From Candidatus Gastranaerophilales bacterium (lineage in GTDB: Bacteria; Cyanobacteriota; Vampirovibrionia; Gastranaerophilales; Gastranaerophilaceae), in assembly GCA_944323685.1 (NCBI GenBank), contig CALUTJ010000012.1:1-64000 (forward strand): a stretch of DNA of 64,000 nt, read 5' to 3'. The first letter of the stretch is position 1; every line of letters begins with the position of its first letter. Made by a program: the position numbers and the translations under genes. Shown in pieces: positions 7,562 to 16,387 of this stretch. The notes beneath the pieces were generated by a model. The model was not told the DNA's origin. It saw only the letters and a program-made list of their open reading frames with translations, and made no database searches.

Positions 7562-8470
7562 ATGCTTGATAAAGAAGAACTTTTAAGATTATACAATCTG
7601 GATTTGCAGGAGCTTTTGAACATCTCGCAAATGTATGTAAAAAACGGGGTGGAGTTTTGTTCGCTCATAAACGCAAGAAACGGCAAATGCTCGCAGAATT
7701 GCAAATATTGCGCACAAAGCTCTCATTACAATACGGAGATTAATTCTTTCCCTTTGATTGATATCGAAAAGGTTAAAGAGGCTGCTTATGATGCATTAGC
7801 GCACAGGGTTTCGAGATTCGCCATAGTTACTTCGGGCAAAACTCCCGAGGAAAGCGATTTTGATAAAATGCTTGAAATGATAAAAGAAATTAATAAGATA
7901 GAAGGTCTTAAAAGTTGCGCGTCTATCGGCATTTTAACGGAAGAACAGGCTAAAAAACTGGCACAGGCAGGCTTAAAACGTTTTCATCATAATATCAATA
8001 CCGCAGGCAGTTATTACCCTGAAGTATGTACAACCCATTCTTTTGAAGAGCGCATAAACACCTGCAAACTGGTTAAAAAATACGGTATGGAACTTTGCTG
8101 CGGCGTCATACTCGGTATGGGAGAAACCGTGGAACAACGCGTAGAAATGGCGTTAACACTTGCTCAGATCAAGCCCGATTCCATACCGGTGAATATTTTA
8201 ATGCCGATTGCACATACCCCGTTTGAAAGTTATATCGATAAAATCGATGAAGAAAATATATTGAGAACTCTTGCCGTGATAAAAATTGCAAACCCTAAAT
8301 CGGTCTTGAGATTGTGCGGCGGAAGAATGAGACTGGGTAAAGAAAATCAGGAAAAAGCTTTGACAACTTCGGTAGACGGGCTTATGGTCGGAAATTATCT
8401 TACCACAACAGGTGCAAAACTTGCTCAGGATATTGAAATGGTACAAAAATTAGGAAAGAGAATAGTCTGA
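7562..8470 (+). CDS. bioB: Biotin synthase (radical SAM)
   Basis: A 302-residue radical SAM enzyme that inserts sulfur into dethiobiotin in the last step of biotin synthesis. C43-S-Q-N-C47-K-Y-C50 is the CxxxCxxC ligand set for the 4Fe-4S cluster, followed by AQSSHY as in BioB. Other family stretches are GLKRFHHNINT and LRLCGGRMRLG near the C-terminus, which contains the arginine that contacts the second cluster. The ATG at 7562 has no ribosome binding site and lies 6 bp after a TATTAT box, so a leaderless message is likely; a TTG at 7547 is in frame but falls in the terminator tail. It overlaps ruvA by one base (TGATG). No other biotin gene is nearby. Confidence 0.92.
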   Translation: MLDKEELLRLYNLDLQELLNISQMYVKNGVEFCSLINARNGKCSQNCKYCAQSSHYNTEINSFPLIDIEKVKEAAYDALAHRVSRFAIVTSGKTPEESDFDKMLEMIKEINKIEGLKSCASIGILTEEQAKKLAQAGLKRFHHNINTAGSYYPEVCTTHSFEERINTCKLVKKYGMELCCGVILGMGETVEQRVEMALTLAQIKPDSIPVNILMPIAHTPFESYIDKIDEENILRTLAVIKIANPKSVLRLCGGRMRLGKENQEKALTTSVDGLMVGNYLTTTGAKLAQDIEMVQKLGKRIV

Positions 8471-9111
8471 TGTTTGATTATATTAAAGGCAAAATCGTTT
8501 CAAAACAAAACAACACGGCTGCAGCGGCTTCTTTTGTGGTGGAAAACAACAATATAGGATATCTGATAAACACAACCGGCAGAACGGTTGCGGCTATAGG
8601 GGCGGAAGGCTCAGACACAAAGGTTTATACAACCCTTATCCATAGAGAAGATGCAATGATTCTTTGCGGATTTATAAATAAAGAAGACAGAGATATTTTC
8701 AATATTTTGACAACAGTGTCAGGGGTAGGCATGAAGGTTGCCCTTGTTTTACTTGACGAATTTTCCGGCTGCGATTTGATATCGGTTGTAATAAAAGGTG
8801 ATTACAAAGAACTTTCAAGAGCAAAAGGCGTAGGGCCAAAACTTGCACAAAAAATCATACTCGAGCTTAAAGACAAACTGATTAACAGACAGAAAAATGC
8901 ACCTCTTGATATTTCGGACGTTACGGATTCTGCGCAAACAGCAGAAGTTTCGTCAGAATCGTTAAATGAAGTTCAGGCGGTGCTGTTGTCTCTGGGGTAT
9001 TCTCTTCAGGAGGCAAAAGCAGCTATAAAACAGGCGTGCAAAGTTGCGGAGAAAAAAGCTTCCGCGGAAGATATTTTAAAGGAAGCCCTGAGCTGCCTTT
9101 CTCAGCAATAA
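8470..9111 (+). CDS. ruvA: Holliday junction branch migration protein RuvA
   Basis: A 213-residue protein, close to the usual RuvA length. It binds four-way DNA junctions and loads RuvB helicase. The N-terminal OB fold (MFDYIKGKI...LIHREDAMILCGF) is followed by two helix-hairpin-helix motifs (LTTVSGVGMKVALVLL and LSRAKGVGPKLAQKIILELKDKL) and a C-terminal UBA-like domain III (LSLGYSLQEAKAAIK) that contacts RuvB. It starts inside the bioB stop codon, so the two are translationally coupled. ruvB and ruvC are not in the window. Confidence 0.95.
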   Translation: MFDYIKGKIVSKQNNTAAAASFVVENNNIGYLINTTGRTVAAIGAEGSDTKVYTTLIHREDAMILCGFINKEDRDIFNILTTVSGVGMKVALVLLDEFSGCDLISVVIKGDYKELSRAKGVGPKLAQKIILELKDKLINRQKNAPLDISDVTDSAQTAEVSSESLNEVQAVLLSLGYSLQEAKAAIKQACKVAEKKASAEDILKEALSCLSQQ

Positions 9112-9159
9112 ATTACATTGATGTAAAACAACGGGTTTTATGCTAAGATAGACCCTGTT

Positions 9160-10713
9160 ATGGTAGCACAGGTTATTACATCCACAGTTATAGGTCTTGA
9201 GGCGTACAAAATCACGGTAGAGGTTGATTTTGTGCAATCCATTCCTGCGGTTATAATTGTAGGATTGCCTGATGCAGCTGTGTCAGAGGCAAAAGAAAGA
9301 GTGCGCTCAGCTATTAAAAATTCGGGGTTTTCATTCCCTAACCAGAAAGTTGTAATCAACCTTGCACCTGCGGATATCAGAAAAGAAGGCTCAATATACG
9401 ATTTACCCATAGCTGTCGGAATTTTAGCCCGTGACGGCATAGTCGATGAAAATTTGATTAAAAATACGGCATTTCTGGGCGAATTATCATTGGACGGCTC
9501 TTTAAGAACCATAAACGGCATTTTGCCGATAGTTTCGGGGTTAAAAGATTTAAAAATCGAACAGGTCGTTGTCCCCCGTGAAAACGCTAAAGAAGCCGCT
9601 CTAGTTCCGGACATAAAAGTTTTGTGTGCTGACACTCTGGCTGACGTGGTAAGCCATTTTTGCGCAATCCCCGAGAACAGAAAAGAGCTTGAAACCTGCG
9701 AGGTCGATATTGAAGAATACTTAAACGAATATACGACAACGCATTATGAATTTGATTTTAAAGATATCAAAGGCCAGATAAAAGCCAAAAAAGCTCTTGA
9801 AATAGCCGCAGCAGGCGGACACAATATACTGATGACAGGGCCGCCTGGGTCGGGCAAAACGCTTTTGTCCAAAAGTTTCGCTTCGATACTGCCGCCGCTG
9901 GAACTTGATGAAGCAATAGAACTCACAAAAATTTACAGCGTATCGGGACTGCTGCACCATGACAACCCGCTTATCAACAAAAGACCGTTTCGAGCCGTTC
10001 ATCATACTGCTTCGGCAGTTGGGATAATAGGCGGCGGGTCACATCCCAAACCGGGAGAAATTACGCTTGCGCACCGCGGAGTTTTGTTTCTTGATGAAAT
10101 TGTGGAATTTCCGCGCCCCGTGCTCGAGGTTTTAAGACAGCCTCTGGAAGACGGTGAGGTTGTTATTTCGCGCGCACAAACCAGCATAAAATACCCTGCG
10201 GACTTTATACTGCTCGGGGCGATGAATCCTTGTCCGTGCGGATATCTCGGGGATTCTCAAAAACAGTGTACGTGTTCGGAATTTCAGATTCAAAGATACC
10301 GTTCAAGGCTTTCGGGACCGCTGCTTGACAGAATCGATATCCAGATAGAAGTGCCAAGATTAACAACAGAAGAGCTGCTTAATACAAAAGTAAAATCGGA
10401 ATCCTCCGCACAAATCCGCGAAAGGGTTGTAAAAGCGCGTAAAATCCAATCACAGCGTTATAAAGATTACCCGATTTTTACAAACTCCCAGCTTACGGCC
10501 GAGTTGATTAAAAAGTTTTGCAAGCTCGATGAAAATTGCGAAACCCTTTTGAAAACGGCTATATCAAGATTTAATCTCTCGGGCAGGTCTTATGACAGAA
10601 TCCTTAAACTCTCAAGAACAATTGCGGATTTAGACGGCTGCGAAAATATCGAAAGTACACATATTGCTCAGGCGTTGCAGTACAGAAATTTTATCGAAAA
10701 TACCACGGCATAA
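9160..10713 (+). CDS. YifB/ComM-family Mg-chelatase-like AAA+ ATPase
   Basis: A 517-residue protein. Residues 1-170 form the Lon-protease-like fold typical of YifB (GLPDAAVSEAKERVRSAI, NLAPADIRKEG). Residues about 195-400 are a Mg-chelatase-type AAA+ module with Walker A TGPPGSGKT at 226-234, the Walker B stretch LFLDEIVEF, and the cysteine-rich CPCGYLGDSQKQCTC insertion. The C-terminal helical domain ends in SGRSYDRILKLSRTIADLDG. ComM acts as a branch-migration helicase in natural transformation in some Proteobacteria; the function here is inferred only from family. TATGCTAAGAT lies 10-15 bp before the ATG and there is no clear ribosome binding site. Confidence 0.92.
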   Translation: MVAQVITSTVIGLEAYKITVEVDFVQSIPAVIIVGLPDAAVSEAKERVRSAIKNSGFSFPNQKVVINLAPADIRKEGSIYDLPIAVGILARDGIVDENLIKNTAFLGELSLDGSLRTINGILPIVSGLKDLKIEQVVVPRENAKEAALVPDIKVLCADTLADVVSHFCAIPENRKELETCEVDIEEYLNEYTTTHYEFDFKDIKGQIKAKKALEIAAAGGHNILMTGPPGSGKTLLSKSFASILPPLELDEAIELTKIYSVSGLLHHDNPLINKRPFRAVHHTASAVGIIGGGSHPKPGEITLAHRGVLFLDEIVEFPRPVLEVLRQPLEDGEVVISRAQTSIKYPADFILLGAMNPCPCGYLGDSQKQCTCSEFQIQRYRSRLSGPLLDRIDIQIEVPRLTTEELLNTKVKSESSAQIRERVVKARKIQSQRYKDYPIFTNSQLTAELIKKFCKLDENCETLLKTAISRFNLSGRSYDRILKLSRTIADLDGCENIESTHIAQALQYRNFIENTTA

Positions 10714-10758
10714 AATAAAATTTGTTAACAATTTATAAACTCTTATCGCTTTTGTCTG

Positions 10759-10786
10759 TTGTATTTTAATGCTGTCATGATACAAT
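10759..10786 (+). promoter_or_regulatory. Probable sigma70-type promoter of the 2-oxoacid oxidoreductase operon
   Basis: TTGTAT (-35, 10759-10764) and TACAAT (-10, 10781-10786) are separated by 16 bp. Transcription would begin about 10793 and give a 5' leader of about 30 nt before the ferredoxin-like subunit ATG at 10825. Confidence 0.5.
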
Positions 10787-10824
10787 TAAAGCAGACTGAA
10801 TTATACTTTAAAATCGAGATATTT

Positions 10825-11034
10825 ATGGGCAGGATTGTTATAGACAAAGAAGTGTGTAAGGGTTGCTATTTATGTGTTAAAGCATGCCCGAAAGGCTTGC
10901 TGAAAAAAAGCAAAGAACCAAACCTGCACGGTGATTTTCCGGTAGAATTTGTTGATGAAAATAACGAATGCATCGGGTGCGCAATGTGCGCCATGAATTG
11001 CCCTGATGTTGCAATAAGAGAGGTTTACAGATAG
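10825..11034 (+). CDS. korD: 2-oxoacid:ferredoxin oxidoreductase, delta (ferredoxin-like) subunit
   Basis: A 69-residue protein with two 4Fe-4S motifs, C11-K-G-C-Y-L-C-V-K-A-C-P and C49-I-G-C-A-M-C-A-M-N-C-P, the usual electron-transfer subunit of four-subunit 2-oxoacid:ferredoxin oxidoreductases. The start at 10825 is preferred over the in-frame upstream codon at 10759, because residues from MGRIVIDKEVC match the family start and the promoter occupies the region before. It overlaps the alpha subunit by one base. Substrate (2-oxoglutarate, branched-chain keto acids or pyruvate) cannot be decided from this subunit. Confidence 0.88.
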   Translation: MGRIVIDKEVCKGCYLCVKACPKGLLKKSKEPNLHGDFPVEFVDENNECIGCAMCAMNCPDVAIREVYR

Positions 11035-12125
11035 TGGCAAAAGTATTGGTAAAAGGGAATGAAGCAATTGCGCAGGCTGCTATCAATGCGGGCTGTCAGT
11101 GTTATTTCGGTTATCCTATCACCCCGCAAAGCGAAATAGGCGAATACATGGGCAAACATCTGCCGGAAATGGGCAGGGTGTTTATTACGGCAGAGAGTGA
11201 ACTCGCGTCAATAAATATGGTTATAGGTGCAGGCACTACAGGCACAAAGGCAATGACTTCTTCCTCGTCCTGCGGTATAGCTCTGATGCAAGAGGCAATT
11301 TCTGCAATGTGCTGTGCCGAGGTTCCGGGGGTGATTGTCAGTGTTATGAGAGGCGGGCCGGGGCTGGGCAATATCGCACCCGCGCAGGGCGATTATTTTC
11401 AGGCTCTTAAAGGCGGCGGCAACGGAGATTATAAGGTAATAGTGCTATCTCCTTCCACTGTTCAAGAGGCAATCGACCTTACTTACAGAGCATTCCACAT
11501 TGCAATAAAATACAGAAACCCCGTTATGTTGCTTGCAGACGGCGTTTTAGGACAAATGATGGAGCCTGCGGAATTTGGCGAATATCCTTATCAGGACCCC
11601 GATGTTACTCAATGGGCGCTTGACGGAGCAAACAATCGTCCCGCAAGAAATATCGTGTCGCTTCACATGCCTGAAGGCAACATGGAAGCTTTGACCAACA
11701 GAATTTTTGAAAAATATGAACAGATAGCTAAAAACGAAACCACCTACGAAGATTATATGCTCTCTGACGCAAAACTTGTTTTAACTGCATTCGGCTCTGT
11801 TGCAAGGGTAGCAAAAGCGGCTGTAAAAAAAGCCAGAGATAACGGAATGAAAGTCGGACTTTTCCGTCCCGTTACATTGTTTCCGTTTCCTGACAAAGAT
11901 TTGCACGAAACTGCCAAAAAGGCGGATATGATTCTCGATTTGGAATTAAACAAAGGACAAATGCTTTTAGATGTTCGCTCTGCCGTGTTCGGAGCTTGCC
12001 CCGTTGAGTTTTACGGAAGACCGGCAGGCGGTTTGCTTACACCTGATATGATTTACAATAAAATTAAAGAACTGTATTCAAAATCTGAAGGCAGCGTCCA
12101 AAAAACGGGGGCAGCGTTGAGGTAA
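11034..12125 (+). CDS. korA: 2-oxoacid:ferredoxin oxidoreductase, alpha subunit
   Basis: A 363-residue subunit that with beta forms the thiamine-diphosphate catalytic core, oxidising a 2-oxoacid plus CoA to acyl-CoA, CO2 and reduced ferredoxin. Family stretches seen are GNEAIAQAAINAG, FGYPITPQSEI, TAESELASINMVIGA, TSSSSCGIALMQEA and MRGGPGLGNIAPAQGDYFQA. The start is GTG, sharing a base with the korD stop (TAGTG). Subunit size and separation match the VorB/KorA type rather than single-chain pyruvate:ferredoxin oxidoreductase. Such enzymes fit an anaerobic fermentative metabolism. Confidence 0.92.
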   Translation: MAKVLVKGNEAIAQAAINAGCQCYFGYPITPQSEIGEYMGKHLPEMGRVFITAESELASINMVIGAGTTGTKAMTSSSSCGIALMQEAISAMCCAEVPGVIVSVMRGGPGLGNIAPAQGDYFQALKGGGNGDYKVIVLSPSTVQEAIDLTYRAFHIAIKYRNPVMLLADGVLGQMMEPAEFGEYPYQDPDVTQWALDGANNRPARNIVSLHMPEGNMEALTNRIFEKYEQIAKNETTYEDYMLSDAKLVLTAFGSVARVAKAAVKKARDNGMKVGLFRPVTLFPFPDKDLHETAKKADMILDLELNKGQMLLDVRSAVFGACPVEFYGRPAGGLLTPDMIYNKIKELYSKSEGSVQKTGAALR

Positions 12126-12127
12126 TT

Positions 12128-12886
12128 ATGGAAACGTTAGTATACAAAAGACCCGAATCACTTTTAAAAGACGGACATTTTACTTTTTGCCCGGGCTGCG
12201 GTCACGGTGTTGTTTTAAGAATAATTGCGGAACTGATAGACGAATTTAACCTTCAAAAAGACACCATCGCCATTTCTTCCGTGGGTTGTTCAATATTTTT
12301 GGAAAAATTCTTTAACCTTGACGTAGCGGGTGCTTCGCACGGACGTTCTCCTTGTGTTGCAACAGGGGTAAAAAGATGCAAACCCGATAAGTTTGTGTTT
12401 ACTTATCAGGGTGACGGAGATGCCGCCACTATCGGTTTTAACGAAACAATACACACTGCCTGCCGCGGTGAACATATCACTACAATAATGATTAACAATA
12501 CCAATTTCGGTATGACAGGCGGTCAGGCCAGTGCAACAACTCTTGTAGGTCAGGTTACAACTACTACACCCGCAGGCAGAAAGGCCGAATTAACCGGTTA
12601 CCCGCTGCACGCCGCAGAAATAGTGGCAAAATGCGACGGTACCGCTTATGCCGCGAGAGTTGCAATAACAACTACACAAAATATTATTAAGGCTAAAAAA
12701 GCAATCAAAAAAGCTTTTGAAGCTCAAATAAAAGGATTGGGCTACGGCTTTGTCGAGGTTCTGGCAGCTTGTCCGACAAACTGGCACATGACACCTTCCG
12801 AAGCTGTTGAACATATAGATAACGTAATAGAAACAATACACCCGCTCGGGGTATTTAAAGACATTACCGAACAGGAGAATTTATAA
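12128..12886 (+). CDS. korB: 2-oxoacid:ferredoxin oxidoreductase, beta (thiamine diphosphate) subunit
   Basis: A 252-residue subunit binding thiamine diphosphate and Mg: CPGCGHG at 21-27, SVGCS at 51-55, G95-D-G-D-A-A (the Mg motif start) and N123-N-T-N-F-G-M-T-G-G-Q further on. This is the KorB/VorA class. It starts 2 bp after the alpha subunit stop and overlaps the gamma subunit by one base (TAATG), giving the compact order D-A-B-C seen in many anaerobes. Confidence 0.93.
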   Translation: METLVYKRPESLLKDGHFTFCPGCGHGVVLRIIAELIDEFNLQKDTIAISSVGCSIFLEKFFNLDVAGASHGRSPCVATGVKRCKPDKFVFTYQGDGDAATIGFNETIHTACRGEHITTIMINNTNFGMTGGQASATTLVGQVTTTTPAGRKAELTGYPLHAAEIVAKCDGTAYAARVAITTTQNIIKAKKAIKKAFEAQIKGLGYGFVEVLAACPTNWHMTPSEAVEHIDNVIETIHPLGVFKDITEQENL

Positions 12887-13458
12887 TGAACGGTGATATG
12901 AGTGTGATTATATCAGGTTTCGGCGGTCAGGGCGCTTTATTTGCAGGTATTTTGCTCTGCCATGCCGCAGTAGTTGAAGGAAAACATACAACGTGGTTTC
13001 CGGCTTACGGTGCAGAAATGAGAGGCGGCGCCGTAAACTGTTCAGTAAATATATCCGATTCCGATGTCCCGTCGCCGATTATCGATGAGGCCGATGCCGT
13101 AATCGCTTTGAACGACGCTTCTCAGGAAAAATTTGAACACAAAGTCAAATCAGGCGGATTTATGATAATAAATTCCTCTCTTTCACATTTAAAAACCAGA
13201 AGAACGGATATAAACTATATAAAAATTCCGCTTAACGAACTTGCTCAAAAACTTACAAAACAGCCCGCTTTTGTTAATGTTATTGCACTCGGTGCGTTTC
13301 TTGAAAAAACCAAGATTTTAAAAATTGAATCCGTAAAAGAAGTTATGAAGGAAATGGCAAAAACCGTTTCTGCCAAAAAAGCGGCTCTGCTGCCGAACAA
13401 TCTGGAATCCATTGATTTCGGCGCAAGTATTATAAAACAGCAGATGGTTACGGCTTAA
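12886..13458 (+). CDS. korC: 2-oxoacid:ferredoxin oxidoreductase, gamma subunit
   Basis: A 190-residue gamma subunit of the same enzyme. It begins with the family pattern IISGFGGQGALFAGILLCHAA and continues with WFPAYGAEMRGGAVNCSVNIS, as in KorC/VorC. ACAGGAGAAT provides a good ribosome binding site inside the end of korB. Only 4 bp separate it from the following nucleoside phosphorylase gene, so the operon continues. Confidence 0.92.
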   Translation: MNGDMSVIISGFGGQGALFAGILLCHAAVVEGKHTTWFPAYGAEMRGGAVNCSVNISDSDVPSPIIDEADAVIALNDASQEKFEHKVKSGGFMIINSSLSHLKTRRTDINYIKIPLNELAQKLTKQPAFVNVIALGAFLEKTKILKIESVKEVMKEMAKTVSAKKAALLPNNLESIDFGASIIKQQMVTA

Positions 13459-13462
13459 AAAT

Positions 13463-14263
13463 ATGCAGGATACGATTGAATACATAACCGCAAAGATAAA
13501 AGATTTCAAACCCGAGCTCGGCATTATATTAGGTTCGGGGCTGGGAGATTTTGCCGACAATGTTGACGGTGTCAGGGTTAAGTATCAGGACATTCCGGGG
13601 TTTGAAAAATCAACCGTGGCAGGACATAAAGGCCAGCTTGTTTTCGGCAGGGTTGAAGGGAAAAACGCCGTAATAATGCAGGGAAGATACCATTATTACG
13701 AAGGATACCATATAAGCAGGATTGTTTATCCGGTTAAGGTGATGAAAAAACTCGGCGTTAAAACGCTTATAATCACGAACGCAGCAGGCAGCGTAAACAA
13801 AAAATACACAGCCGGCGACCTTATGGTAATAAAAGACCACATAAACCTTATGGGAGTTAACCCGTTGATAGGCGAGAACGATTCCTCTTTAGGCGACAGA
13901 TTTCCGGATATGAGCGAGATTTACAAAAAATCCCTTATAGACAAAACTCTTGATAAAGCCAAAGAACTCCACATGCCTGTCTGGAAAGGGGTATATGCGG
14001 CAATGAGCGGCCCGAGTTATGAAACGCCTGCGGAGATTAATATGCTCAGAATCATGGGTGCTGACGCTGTCGGCATGTCTACGGTGCCCGAGGCTCTTGT
14101 TGCCAACTATTGCGGCATGGAGGTGCTCGGCATAAGCTGCATTACAAATTCCGCTGCGGGGGTGCATCCTTCACGCCTTTCTCATGCCGAAGTGGTTGAA
14201 ACAGCCGCAAAAGTCAAAGAATCTTTTAAAAAGCTCCTTGTTTCCGTAATTCGGGAGATATAA
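13463..14263 (+). CDS. punA: Purine nucleoside phosphorylase (trimeric class)
   Basis: A 266-residue enzyme that phosphorolyses purine nucleosides to base and ribose-1-phosphate in salvage. LGIILGSGLGDFAD near residue 18, AGHKGQLVFG and GRYHYYEGY in the first half, ITNAAGSVN in the middle, SGPSYETPAEINML and MSTVPEALVAN in the second half mark the low-molecular-mass (trimeric) PNP family. Length is normal. It lies in the same tight operon as the 2-oxoacid oxidoreductase genes and the two MurNAc-recycling genes, which points to use of scavenged nucleosides and cell-wall sugars. Confidence 0.93.
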   Translation: MQDTIEYITAKIKDFKPELGIILGSGLGDFADNVDGVRVKYQDIPGFEKSTVAGHKGQLVFGRVEGKNAVIMQGRYHYYEGYHISRIVYPVKVMKKLGVKTLIITNAAGSVNKKYTAGDLMVIKDHINLMGVNPLIGENDSSLGDRFPDMSEIYKKSLIDKTLDKAKELHMPVWKGVYAAMSGPSYETPAEINMLRIMGADAVGMSTVPEALVANYCGMEVLGISCITNSAAGVHPSRLSHAEVVETAAKVKESFKKLLVSVIREI

Positions 14264-14270
14264 TAATTTT

Positions 14271-15407
14271 ATGAAACAAAATTTTAAAACCGCAATAGGT
14301 CTTATGTCCGGAACTTCAATGGACGGCATTGATGCTGCGCTGGTGCACATTGACGACGATTTCAATTTTGAATTTGTAAAAGGATACTCTCTTGATTATC
14401 CCGAACACGTCAGACAAAAGCTTCTGCAAATAGCTGACAATCGCGGTTGCAGCGAAGATATCTGTTTTATGGATTTTGTTACCGGCAGACTTTTTGCAAA
14501 ATGCGCAAACGAATTGATAAAAAGTGCGGGTTTGACTTCAAAAAACATTGATTTTATTGCTTCTCACGGACAGACGGTTTTTCATATACCCGAGGACAGA
14601 CAAATCGATGGTATATCAACAAAAAGCACTTTACAAATAGGCAATATTTCAGTTATCGCACAGCTTACGGGCGTAACCACGGTCGGAGATTTCCGTTCAA
14701 AAGACATTGCCTGCGGCGGTCAGGGTGCGCCTTTAGTGCCTTTTGCCGATGAGCTTATATTTAAAAAAGACAAAAACAGAGCGATTCAAAACATAGGCGG
14801 TATAGGCAACGTCACGGTTCTGTCAAAAAGCTGCAATACTTTTGCTTTTGATACGGGGCCGGGGAATATGCTCATTGACGGGGCAGTACAAAAGCTGTTT
14901 AATCTGCCTTATGACAAAGACGGACAAATTGCGGCACAGGGAAAAATTGATGAGCAATTTTTAAACTTTTTGCTGCAAGAGGAGTATTACAAAAAATCTC
15001 CGCCAAAATCAACGGGGCGTGAGCTTTTTAACAGCGGATATCTTCAAAATATTTTGCAAAATGAAAAAGCACCGCAAAATAAATACGATACGGTTGCAAC
15101 CCTGACAGCTCTCAGTGCAAAAACCATTGCGCAGGCATACAAAAATTTTGTACTGCCGAAAACCTGTATTGATGAAATCGTATTAGGCGGCGGCGGCGCT
15201 TTTAACAAGACTCTTAAGGATTTTATAAAAGATTATACAAAACTGCCCGTTAAAACCCATGAGGATTTCGGCATTGATAACAAATTTAAAGAAGCCATTG
15301 CTTTTGCCCTGCTCGGGTTTTGTACAATGAACCGTACAACAAACAACCTACCTGACTGTACAGGTGCCGAAAAAAGAGTTATCATGGGGACAGTTGCATA
15401 TATTTAA
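14271..15407 (+). CDS. anmK: Anhydro-N-acetylmuramic acid kinase
   Basis: A 378-residue cytoplasmic kinase that opens and phosphorylates 1,6-anhydro-MurNAc to MurNAc-6-phosphate during peptidoglycan recycling. The N-terminal IGLMSGTSMDGIDAALV is the AnmK signature; ASHGQTVFH, NIGGIGNVTVL, FDTGPGNMLID and VLGGGGAFN are the further ASKHA-fold phosphate and sugar motifs. It is followed 12 bp later by murQ, which uses its product, so the two steps are encoded together. Confidence 0.94.
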   Translation: MKQNFKTAIGLMSGTSMDGIDAALVHIDDDFNFEFVKGYSLDYPEHVRQKLLQIADNRGCSEDICFMDFVTGRLFAKCANELIKSAGLTSKNIDFIASHGQTVFHIPEDRQIDGISTKSTLQIGNISVIAQLTGVTTVGDFRSKDIACGGQGAPLVPFADELIFKKDKNRAIQNIGGIGNVTVLSKSCNTFAFDTGPGNMLIDGAVQKLFNLPYDKDGQIAAQGKIDEQFLNFLLQEEYYKKSPPKSTGRELFNSGYLQNILQNEKAPQNKYDTVATLTALSAKTIAQAYKNFVLPKTCIDEIVLGGGGAFNKTLKDFIKDYTKLPVKTHEDFGIDNKFKEAIAFALLGFCTMNRTTNNLPDCTGAEKRVIMGTVAYI

Positions 15408-15419
15408 CAGGAAACCTCT

Positions 15420-16307
15420 ATGGATAAAGAAACCGCCACCGAACTTATCAACCGCAATACCGTTAACATTGATATGGTCGGGACACACGATATTCTTATG
15501 ATGCTGAATAACGAGGACATGACCGTTGCTTCTGCCGTACAAAAATGTATCCCGAGTATTGCAAAAGCAGTTGATATGATTGTCAAAAGCTTTCTTAACG
15601 GCGGCAGGCTTATATATGTCGGCGCAGGGACAAGCGGCAGGTTAGGAGTGTTAGACGCTTCCGAGTGTCCGCCCACTTTCAGCGTGCCTAAAGACATGGT
15701 TAAAGGTATTATCGCAGGCGGCGACAGAGCTTTAAAAGAAGCTGTTGAGGGTGCAGAAGATTCCGAAGAGCTGGCTATCGTTGACTTTAAAATAAATGAT
15801 ATCTGCTCAAATGATACCATAGTAGGTATTTCTGCCTCAGGGAACCCTAAATACGTTATAAAATTTTTGGAAATTGCCAAGATTAAAAAATGTCAGACCG
15901 TTGCAATCACATCTAACCCCGATGCTTTGACAAAAAAGTACGCCGATTGCTTTATCTGTGTGGAAACAGGGGCGGAAGCAATCTCGGGCTCCACCAGATT
16001 GAAAGCCGGCACTGCGCAAAAAATGATTTTGAACATGCTTTCAACAGCGTCCATGGTAAAAATCGGAAAGACTTATCACAACCTGATGATAGATGTAAAA
16101 CCGACAAATGCCAAACTACAAAGACGCGCCGTGACAATTGTGTCTGAAATATGCGGCTGCAAACCTTCGACCGCAAGAAATGTGCTGGAATCAAACGGCT
16201 ACAGCACAAAACATGCCGTTTTATTTATTCTGTACGGACTCAGCTATGACGAAGCCGACAAACTGTTAAAAGAAAACAACGGTATATTAAGAAAAATTTT
16301 TGAGTAA
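15420..16307 (+). CDS. murQ: N-acetylmuramic acid 6-phosphate etherase
   Basis: A 295-residue SIS-domain enzyme that cleaves the lactyl ether of MurNAc-6-phosphate to GlcNAc-6-phosphate and lactate. The stretches YVGAGTSGRLGVLDASECPPTF, AGGDRALKEAVEGAEDS, ISASGNPKYV and GSTRLKAGTAQKMILNMLST are diagnostic. It ends the operon that begins with korD. A structured element in the 80 bp before the convergent fliN end may help termination. Confidence 0.95.
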   Translation: MDKETATELINRNTVNIDMVGTHDILMMLNNEDMTVASAVQKCIPSIAKAVDMIVKSFLNGGRLIYVGAGTSGRLGVLDASECPPTFSVPKDMVKGIIAGGDRALKEAVEGAEDSEELAIVDFKINDICSNDTIVGISASGNPKYVIKFLEIAKIKKCQTVAITSNPDALTKKYADCFICVETGAEAISGSTRLKAGTAQKMILNMLSTASMVKIGKTYHNLMIDVKPTNAKLQRRAVTIVSEICGCKPSTARNVLESNGYSTKHAVLFILYGLSYDEADKLLKENNGILRKIFE

Positions 16308-16323
16308 TTTTTCTTACCGTAAA

Positions 16324-16369
16324 CCGGACCCGATAACAGCAGTTTAACACACAGATACTGCGTATCCGG
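16324..16369. other. Hairpin element between murQ and fliN, related to the one upstream of motA
   Basis: Nested inverted repeats CCGGA...TCCGG (outer) and GCAGT...ACTGC (inner) form a possible long hairpin. The stretch CCCGATAA, a gap of about 15 bp, then CAGATACTGCGTATC and, a little later, CCCGC is repeated with changes at 20317-20372. It lies 3' of both convergent operons. Function unknown; there is no long T run, so it is not a standard terminator. Confidence 0.4.
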
Positions 16370-16387
16370 CTAAGCTTCTCCCGCAAA

